From Apostichopus parvimensis (Eukaryota > Echinodermata > Holothuroidea > Aspidochirotida > Stichopodidae): a stretch of 22,011 bases of DNA. Below, piece after piece: positions 18,401 through 22,011 of this stretch. Position numbers and translations under genes: made by a program. Under the pieces are notes generated by a model. The model ran no database searches and was not told the origin of the DNA. It saw nothing but the letters and a program-made list of their open reading frames with translations. Each line of letters begins with the position of its first letter. Positions within the stretch are counted from its first letter, which is position 1. The stretch lies in NCBI GenBank assembly GCA_000934455.1, contig KN883429.1:101988-123998 (forward strand), read 5' to 3'.

Positions 18401-21074
18401 CCGAGTGTTCGGGACTTACCAACTCAAAGATTTCCTCGTCATGATTGCTGGCACGATCACCCAGTGAAAGAAGTCTTATTGGGAAGGGTTTGAGCCCATG
18501 GATGCTAAACTGATCCAATTTCTCTTGCAGAGCGAAAGCTTTCGGGTCAAACTTCTCGTTCTGTAAATTTAAAGAAAGTGCACCCCAGTTCAGTAAATAT
18601 CAAAGTAGATTCATTTTTAAAGTGAATGGCTGTATTACATTGGACGGCGGTACACTATCCATTAGGAGTTTTGTTTAATACCAGAATCATCACTTAAAGT
18701 AACTTCAAATACTCAAACTAATGATAAAAAGAAAGCACAACTTCATTTGCAGTGAAGGGCTCCATGCTACCTAGGCTAAAATATTCCCATATATATTTGG
18801 CAAAGTAACAAAGTGCATGCCACATGCTTCGTGCATACGTCGCAATGTTCTTTTATGTTGTGAAAATACTAAAACATTATATTTTGGGCTTGGTTAATTA
18901 TGAAGCAGGGAGCTGTTACCATGGAAACACACCCAGCCAGTTTAGGGTATATAAATGTCACGATATTATTACATGTCATGGTAACTAATTAATACTTTTT
19001 CTGTAAACAAATTTTTTAATAGGTTTTTATTTCTTATGGTTATTAATTTTTTGGATTGCTACAAATTTTCCCAGAACTGGATTTTGTTTTCCCATGACCT
19101 ATGGACGCCATTGCCCTGGATATACAACCAACACATGTGTCTACATACTCTAAATGTACATTAGAAATATAGAGTGAAAACTTAACAAGGAAGTGATATC
19201 AAGATTGGACTAATAACATTGTCAATGATCCACTGCCTGCCTGACCTTGGCAAAGTATTAGCCTTGTTCAAATTGCTTCGAGAAAGCAAAATAAACATGA
19301 AAAGTGGGTGGAGCAGGATGGTTAGCAATAATAAAACACAACTTGCAAATAATTATTTTATCACAGAAGTCAACGTTCTAGGTGTGGTCATTAAAAATAG
19401 TAATGCACTTCGGAGTCTCCAAACTAGGTTGCATTTCACTACAGACTGGCATAAAAAAAAAACACAACATGTTAAAAAATTACTCTTTTAAGATAATGTA
19501 TTGCAGAAAACCTCCTATGTCATTTTGGAAATTGTCCACCAGAACGTAGTCTAACACAGCAAATTTGGAATCTTCTATCGAAATTCACTAACGATTGGAT
19601 ATCAGACCTGGATAAACCAGGATCTGGATAAAAAAATTCCACATAGTCCATGGTTTCTGTTTTAAAAGGATTTTCTGGTGACCAATAATGTAAAACTTGT
19701 ATGCATTGGAAAAGTGAAATATTCCACAATGCTAGTTGAAAAACCCCAACTCAATGCCTTGCCCCTAACTCGAGAGTATGATTGATTGAATGTAACCTAT
19801 TTTGACTGGCTAAACCTTCAGACTAATCCAGGAAATTGGTTTACAGTAATGGGTCTCTGATGCTCATCAAAAGCTAACTTAGGCTATTATAATCCTCTTG
19901 TTGAATTATCCTTGAAACCTGATACATTTGGAATGTTTGATTAGCTGTCAAAGATATCTGTATTTCAACACCTAGAATTAGAATTAGAATTTGAAAATAG
20001 AATCTATAGTTTCATCAAAATGTGTTTTTTTTCTCTAGAAATGCTCAAATTTGCTTTCTGGATAAATGACTGGCAAATTATGGAGAAAAACACAGATTGC
20101 TTCAGCTGAAGTGCCTTGATGATATTCGTCCATTCTACTGTTGCCAGATGCTTAATTTACAAAATGTCCCAAAATTTGGAAAAATTCATATCTTTGCGAT
20201 ACAAAATGATGAGGATGTGGGTTTCGCCATAAGATTCAGAACATTTTCAGCAATTTTGCTAAGCAGCAATCGAGTTCAGCTAACCAGAAGATCCTTTCTA
20301 GACATCACATGAGAGCGTGGTTCATCGTGTTAACGAAGAAGTGGAAGGGAAGAAGAGATGGAAAGTCATACCTTTTGTACTCCTGGAACCGACAACCTGC
20401 GATTATTTCCTGGCGGTTTCGATGGGTTGTTGACCCCTAGGAACTGACTCAGGTCTTTTCGACGTGTTCCTCCAGTCTGAAAAATGGAGAGGAAATCTTC
20501 AATTTATTTCACATTTTTATGTGTCCTCCTTTTTCAGACATTTATCAATGCATGACCCTGAGCTCACTCACTGACACAGTCTATTTATCTATCATATAGA
20601 AAGAGAATCAGGGATATATGGAATTCTTTATGTTATATAGTTGATAGTAACCTCGGCTTTATTGTGTTCAAAATTTGTGTTGATTATAACGTATAAAAGT
20701 GCAGGTAAGTTAGAAAGTACTGTGACATAAACATTCCCATCCCTGGTGAGTGGCAAGGTTAGGCATATCAAAGTAGGAAAGACCCATCTATTATATTGTT
20801 ATGTACTTTATTAATTATACATATCAATATATATTAATTATACATGTTAATGCTCAACTGTAATTTTGTCCCTGTTCATCACTTACATAAGTAAATGTGT
20901 TCAATATGCTACATGTATAGGAGTAGAAGTAGGAGAAACTTACATTTATTTCATCTATATCCGCCATAGAATTGTTCGGCCTGTAAGCTGGAGAGCTGCT
21001 CTCTTCCGCTGTCGTCTTTCTGCTGTTTGGCGTTGATTGGCTGGCTGGTTCTTGTGTCTGGGCTTCCTTGTTTG
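5589..21074 (-). CDS. PLEKHG5: PLEKHG5/6-like RhoGEF gene (DH-PH), 13 exons in window, 5' partial
   Basis: This is the gene-level span; exons are listed separately. The product should be a guanine nucleotide exchange factor for a Rho-family GTPase (RhoA-type in vertebrate PLEKHG5). The DH domain would catalyse GDP release, and the PH domain would assist through membrane or GTPase contact. Joining the exons gives one open frame of about 768 codons: residues 1-147 upstream, DH about 148-345, PH about 393-488, and a tail from 490 to the end. All 12 introns have GT-AG ends, and the frame is kept at every junction. The DH block with QRLTKYPLLL and the PH strand VYVFLFTD resemble recalled vertebrate PLEKHG5, and the junctions leave no gap against it. 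Upstream exons lie beyond 22011, because the first exon seen starts inside a codon. PLEKHG6 is the alternative; invertebrates may have a single ancestor of both. The symbol denotes the family, not proven orthology. Confidence 0.85.
6429..7332 (-). other. RhoGEF intron l-m
   Basis: An intron of 904 bases with GT-AG ends. From about 6965 to 7155 it is almost pure A/T low-complexity sequence (ATAATA/ACTAAT units). A perfect 10-bp inverted repeat with an 8-base loop, ATTGATAATA / TATTATCAAT, lies at 7123-7150. No other feature seen. Confidence 0.85.
7333..7445 (-). CDS. RhoGEF exon l: C-terminal half of the PH domain
   Basis: The exon has 113 bases. The acceptor is CTTTTCTCAG and the donor is GTATGA. 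The first two bases complete the split Ser codon, followed by 37 codons: GFAAVCVNDYGLASYGFIAT and then TEKDNLQKWLERISKAK. The last part is the C-terminal PH alpha helix with its invariant tryptophan (QKWLERI). It ends in phase 0. Confidence 0.93.
7490..8282. repeat. GGATGGATGATGG-type minisatellite filling the PH intron
   Basis: About 790 bases of degenerate units built from GGATGG, GATGATGG and GATAGGAT occupy nearly all of the intron 7446-8310 between the two PH exons. The plus strand is purine-rich, so the pre-mRNA carries the CATCCATC strand. The long minus-strand frames inside it (for example 7719-8270, 183 codons of His/Pro/Ser/Ile) are products of the repeat, not genes. Confidence 0.9.
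8311..8437 (-). CDS. RhoGEF exon k: PH domain core
   Basis: The exon has 127 bases. The acceptor is GATCCTAG and the donor is GTAAGT. It encodes FDVYVFLFTDAVVFTKPKK, then VIKPPMRIDRINVQELKDK. The strand 'D-V-Y-x-F-L-F-T-D-x-x-x-x-T-K' and 'K-V-I-K-P-P' are characteristic of this PH domain. It ends with one base of a split codon (A|GT, Ser), so this is the first non-phase-0 junction after a run of phase-0 exons. The next intron is filled by a minisatellite. Confidence 0.95.
8438..9493 (-). other. RhoGEF intron j-k with paired homopolymer and AAC/TTG tracts
   Basis: An intron of 1056 bases. It contains G6-T-G5 at 8956-8967 and a C11 run at 9029-9039, so the two ends of that segment are complementary in type. 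A CAA-rich stretch at about 9274-9323 is followed by a TTG-rich stretch at about 9369-9410. No exon or RNA gene was recognised. Confidence 0.8.
9494..9610 (-). CDS. RhoGEF exon j: DH-PH linker and first PH strand
   Basis: The exon has 117 bases, or 39 codons, phase 0 at both ends. The acceptor is ATTTTGTTAG and the donor is GTGAGG. It encodes LTEEYSSLDLSVGMPFAKTQ, then CRWLLYEGPMKIRDQESK, where 'LLYEGPMKI' is the first PH beta strand of DH-PH proteins. This linker length fits PLEKHG5. It is too short to stand out as an ORF and was found by splice-site and family-pattern reading. Confidence 0.92.
9611..10267 (-). other. RhoGEF intron i-j
   Basis: An intron of 657 bases. It is AT-rich, with related AT-rich blocks near 9729-9770 and 9836-9872 that share AATATTTGTCAAT and TTGAATATATAT. 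Nothing else was recognised. Confidence 0.8.
10268..10411 (-). CDS. RhoGEF exon i: last DH helix
   Basis: The exon has 144 bases, or 48 codons, phase 0 at both ends. The acceptor is GTCTTCATAG and the donor is GTAAGAA. It encodes ADEVDHFIRRINHEVTRHQE, the long final DH helix, then LARIEGYEG and a linker ending in EELSR. The 'F...IN......' helix followed by 'RI-x-x-Y' is typical of the PLEKHG5/6 branch. The open frame runs past the donor into the intron, so a naive ORF here overextends the exon. Confidence 0.94.
10412..11500 (-). other. RhoGEF intron h-i
   Basis: An intron of 1089 bases. A purine-rich G-run block at about 10535-10574 (GGGAGAGGGG, then GGGGGAGGGGGAGGGG) is the only clear structure. 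The 72-codon plus-strand frame at 10590-10808 has no recognisable content. Confidence 0.8.
11501..11650 (-). CDS. RhoGEF exon h: DH domain CR3 (QRLTKYPLLL)
   Basis: The exon has 150 bases, or 50 codons, phase 0 at both ends. The acceptor is CATCCAACAG and the donor is GTAAGA. It starts WCEKRRDSERKKLSDLL and contains YPMQRLTKYPLLL. This is conserved region 3, the most diagnostic DH motif (L-L-x-x-P-x-Q-R-L-x-K-Y-x-L-L-L), which packs against the GTPase switch regions. All the conserved residues are present, so the exchange surface looks intact. Confidence 0.96.
11651..12226 (-). other. RhoGEF intron g-h with two G-tracts
   Basis: An intron of 576 bases, with G-rich runs at 11789-11812 (GGGAGGGGGAGGGGGGGG) and 12053-12062 (G10 after GAGAGA). 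No coding or RNA feature seen. Confidence 0.8.
12227..12334 (-). CDS. RhoGEF exon g: DH domain, central segment
   Basis: The exon has 108 bases, or 36 codons, phase 0 at both ends. The acceptor is CCTGATAG and the donor is GTGAGT. It encodes FTTLFTPYFKFCPEEGHCLE followed by LVRTLTDEPLFKQYLT. This is the DH 'F...Y..YC....' region followed by the helix that ends before CR3. It is joined by an intron of about 1.5 kb on its 5' side that contains two tandem-repeat arrays. Confidence 0.92.
12530..13075. repeat. 170-bp tandem repeat, three copies plus a partial
   Basis: GCCTGATGAAAGTTAGCATC occurs at 12598, 12768 and 12938 (middle copy complete, third base of the last TGCC context varies upstream), exactly 170 bases apart. 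Copy 3 has lost about 13 bases, and a partial copy precedes the first. Each unit is itself built from shorter AACTCAATACA...AGCTT blocks. Minus-strand frames at 12462-12746 and 12835-13068 (KLCIEF..VYEVF) are translations of the repeat and not genes. The array is in the intron between exons f and g. Confidence 0.9.
13302..13833. repeat. 179-bp tandem repeat that runs into the end of exon f
   Basis: CACAATCTGATGGAATACTA recurs with a period of 179 bases (unit starts near 13302, 13481 and 13660). The unit also contains TTGATATAGAGAGATTTCTA and ends with a copy of the last 24 bases of exon f plus its donor flank. The TCTTT(G/A)AACGTGACA core is at 13451 and 13630, and in the true exon at 13811. 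In the two intronic copies the donor GT has become CT and AT. Confidence 0.92.
13810..13959 (-). CDS. RhoGEF exon f: DH domain, IFANI segment
   Basis: The exon has 150 bases, or 50 codons, phase 0 at both ends. The acceptor is CGCTTTCAG and the donor is GTAAGC. It encodes IQSEKIFANIIEIEKLH, which matches the DH motif 'x-x-x-x-I/L-F-x-N-I-x-x-I-x-x-L-H', followed by a helix and DDIYVTFKD. The last 24 bases and the donor are copied twice in the following intron as part of a tandem repeat (see the 179-bp array). Confidence 0.93.
14251..14301 (-). CDS. RhoGEF micro-exon e (51 bp) of the DH domain
   Basis: This exon is only 51 bases, or 17 codons, phase 0 at both ends. The acceptor is CCATGTAG (a weak pyrimidine tract) and the donor is GTAAGT. 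It encodes LYMCTLLNLQASSLLNG, completing helix 1 of the DH domain and the loop after it. It joins IIID of the previous exon to IQSEKIF of the next without any gap against the family pattern. The preceding intron, 14302-17702, is the largest in the window at 3.4 kb. Skipping this exon would keep the frame but break the DH fold. Confidence 0.9.
14627..14704 (+). mobile_element. tRNA-derived SINE-like fragment
   Basis: The segment has a tRNA layout: seven bases GTCTGGA, then TAGTTCAGTTGCTAGA like an A box, an anticodon-like stem CAGAG / CCCTG around the loop CTTGAAA, and GGTTTGAATGCC like a B box (GGTTCGAATCC). The last bases TCGAGCC can pair with five of the first seven. Several stem mismatches and an altered B box argue against a working tRNA. 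The 3' body is unclear, perhaps reaching about 14820. Type of tRNA ancestor is not certain; the loop would place TGA at the anticodon, but the variable arm is too short for a serine tRNA. Confidence 0.5.
17335..17440. repeat. Degenerate GACA/GATA simple repeat
   Basis: About 105 bases of imperfect GACAGA, GATAGA and AGACATA units, similar in type to GATA/GACA repeats of many animals. A minus-strand frame across it (LSVYLCLCISLSVYLP) is a repeat translation. Confidence 0.75.
17703..17834 (-). CDS. RhoGEF exon d: start of the DH domain (CR1)
   Basis: The exon has 132 bases, or 44 codons, phase 0 at both ends. The acceptor is TTCTTCCCAG and the donor is GTGAGT. It encodes EESWRKIVKDV, then EAIWEIFKTE, which is the first DH helix. 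This is conserved region 1 of Dbl domains (pattern E-x-I-x-E-L/I-x-x-T/S-E), whose glutamates contact switch I of the GTPase. It ends in NLRIIID and runs directly into the next exon. A C-rich tract of 11 C lies about 30 bases beyond its 3' end. Confidence 0.93.
17835..18419 (-). other. RhoGEF intron c-d with a 44-45 bp tandem repeat
   Basis: An intron of 585 bases. Three imperfect units beginning TACCAAA at 18173, 18218 and 18262 share (A/T)CTCATTTTCT and an AACC(A/G)-like core. A short duplication, GTTTCTTTAACATT, follows at about 18290-18320. Nothing else seen. Confidence 0.75.
18420..18560 (-). CDS. RhoGEF exon c: conserved segment just N-terminal of the DH domain
   Basis: The exon has 141 bases, or 47 codons, phase 0 at both ends. 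The acceptor is AATTTACAG and the donor is GTAAGT. It encodes a segment starting NEKFDPKAFALQEKL, predicted helical, followed by FSIHGLKPFP and an acidic end (NHDEEIFEL). From memory, vertebrate PLEKHG5 has a similar 'EEKL...L.GL.P.P' stretch upstream of its DH domain, which favours this family over other RhoGEFs. The exon follows a 1.8 kb intron. Confidence 0.82.
18561..20371 (-). other. RhoGEF intron b-c, 1.8 kb
   Basis: Mostly unremarkable AT-rich intron sequence, with a short TAGAAT repeat (three units) near 19973-19990. Open frames at 19219-19491 (plus) and 19520-19729 (minus) show no family resemblance and no supporting splice structure, so I do not call them genes. Confidence 0.75.
20372..20476 (-). 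CDS. RhoGEF exon b: basic/proline linker before the DH domain
   Basis: The exon has 105 bases, or 35 codons, phase 0 at both ends. The acceptor is TTTTTCAG and the donor is GTATGA. It starts TGGTRRKDLSQFLGV and ends RRLSVPGVQK. The RRLS segment looks like a basophilic-kinase (PKA-type) site, and the rest is a short basic linker. No named domain is visible. The splice sites and uninterrupted frame support it; a small unseen exon between this one and its neighbours cannot be excluded. Confidence 0.7.
20477..20943 (-). other. RhoGEF intron a-b
   Basis: An intron of 467 bases with GT-AG ends. A short direct repeat ATTAATTATACAT occurs near 20809 and 20834. Nothing else recognised. Confidence 0.8.
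20944..21074 (-). CDS. RhoGEF exon a: upstream low-complexity segment
   Basis: This is the most 5' exon visible. The acceptor is TTTTTGCAG just above 21074 and the donor is GTAAG just below 20944. It begins with two bases that complete a codon from an unseen exon, then encodes 43 residues ending in MADIDEIN, and it ends in phase 0. The residues are polar and rich in S, T, Q, N and P (for example ESSSPAYRP), so this is probably disordered. No domain is recognised. Support comes from good splice sites and a frame that joins the next exon. Confidence 0.65.
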
Positions 21075-21409
21075 CTGCAAAAACATAAGTTTGTACCAAC
21101 GGTTGCAAAAATTCATCTTTCTTAAATAACCAGAAGTAACAAAATGTTAAAAGTAGTAATAGGTGACAGTTCCATCTAAGTCATAACTTGCAGTGGAGTT
21201 CATATGTCTAGTGACTTGCTGTGAGCTGGTAATTTATATCTCATTTGTGTCAATTCGTCTATTAGTAAGTCAGTAAAGTGTGTGTTTGTGATTGACTCTT
21301 TATACATGGTCAGATAAGTGCACCTGTAGAGGTCATGGTAAAGAGTGTGAGAGACCCTTCTGCTCTGGTTGCTCTCTACTACTGGAAACACACTGAATGA
21401 TCACATCCC
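21075..21409 (-). other. RhoGEF intron upstream of exon a, no feature seen
   Basis: Intronic sequence continuing to the right edge. The minus-strand frame at 21200-21391 lacks splice sites of the right phase and any resemblance to the family. Confidence 0.6.
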
Positions 21410-22011
21410 CTGGTAGACTAGGATGAACACTAAATAACAATTGAGGGATATGATACAGTAGTATACTGAGGAATACTGAACACTACTATTGAGGGATATG
21501 ATACGGTATTATGGGAGGATATGTTTTACTAACATTGAGGAATGTGCTTTGACACTAGTATTATTGAAGGATATTAGTATGCTTCACTTCTATAGAGGGA
21601 TATGCTTCATTAGAATTGAGGATATGCTCCACTAGAACTGAGGGATACTCTACAGTACAATGGGAGGATATGTTCTACTATTACAATGATGGATATATGC
21701 TTTGACACTATAGAAGGATATGCTTCAATTCTATAGAGGGATATGCTACACTAGTATAGGGGATATGCTACATTAGTATTTTGGGATACTCTACACTAGC
21801 ATTGAGTGATACTCTAGAGTACTATGGAAGGATATGCTTTAATAATATCAAGGGATATGCGACACTACTATTGGGGTATATGTATTGGGATATGCTTCAT
21901 TAGTATTGTGGGATACTCTACACTAGCATTGAGTGATACTCTATAGTACTATGGAAGGATCTATGCTTTAATAATATCAAGGGATATGCTACACTACTAT
22001 TGGGGTATATG
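21410..22011. repeat. GGGATATGCTACACTA-type minisatellite with 127-129 bp higher-order unit
   Basis: The basic unit is about 23-25 bases, (A)GGGATATGCTACACTAGTATTG with many variants. Groups of units recur as a block: GGGATACTCTACACTAGC begins at 21783 and again at 21910, and the block ends TTGGGGTATATG at both 21882 and 22011. The second block is 2 bases longer because of an inserted CT. An older, looser repeat of about 141 bases links 21582 and 21722. The array runs off the window. Confidence 0.88.

Noticed and set aside
1..22011. Bacterial-type features such as operons, CRISPR arrays or insertion sequences
   Set aside because: The window is an intron-rich animal gene; the tandem arrays lack the spacer-repeat layout of CRISPR and no transposase frame was found.

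Overview
The window is eukaryotic genomic DNA from an animal, most likely a marine invertebrate; I cannot fix the phylum. The reasons are GT-AG introns, exons of about 50-150 bases separated by introns of roughly 0.3-3.4 kb, AT-rich non-coding DNA full of micro- and minisatellites and poly-G tracts, a tRNA-derived SINE-like fragment, and one protein of an animal-specific family. There are no operons, ribosome binding sites, CRISPR arrays or insertion sequences.

One gene is well supported. It lies on the minus strand, and 13 exons can be placed between 21074 (5' side) and about 5589 (3' side). Joined in frame they give about 768 residues: a low-complexity N-terminal stretch, a Dbl-homology (DH) RhoGEF domain, a pleckstrin-homology (PH) domain, and a long proline/serine-rich acidic tail. 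Exon by exon the order and sequence fit the PLEKHG5/PLEKHG6 (Syx/Tech/MyoGEF) RhoGEF group. The N-terminal exons lie beyond the right edge. The 3' end is ambiguous because the stop codon overlaps a perfect GTAAGT splice donor.

Layout: 1-5588 has no supportable gene and may be 3' UTR, further intron or intergenic DNA; it holds simple repeats, a tandem duplication interrupted by a 24-G tract, and a CpG-containing patch with a stem-loop. 5589-6428 is the tail exon. 7333-9610 carries the PH exons, with a minisatellite of about 0.8 kb filling one intron. 10268-17834 carries the DH exons; one intron holds two separate tandem arrays (170 bp and 179 bp units), and another of 3.4 kb holds the SINE-like fragment. 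18420-21074 carries the exons before the DH domain. 21410-22011 is a degenerate minisatellite with a longer-order repeat of about 127-129 bp, running off the edge.

I found no new multi-gene system. The most unusual point is that the 179-bp array includes copies of the end of a DH exon and its splice donor, and both extra copies have lost the donor GT while still nearly encoding the same peptide.
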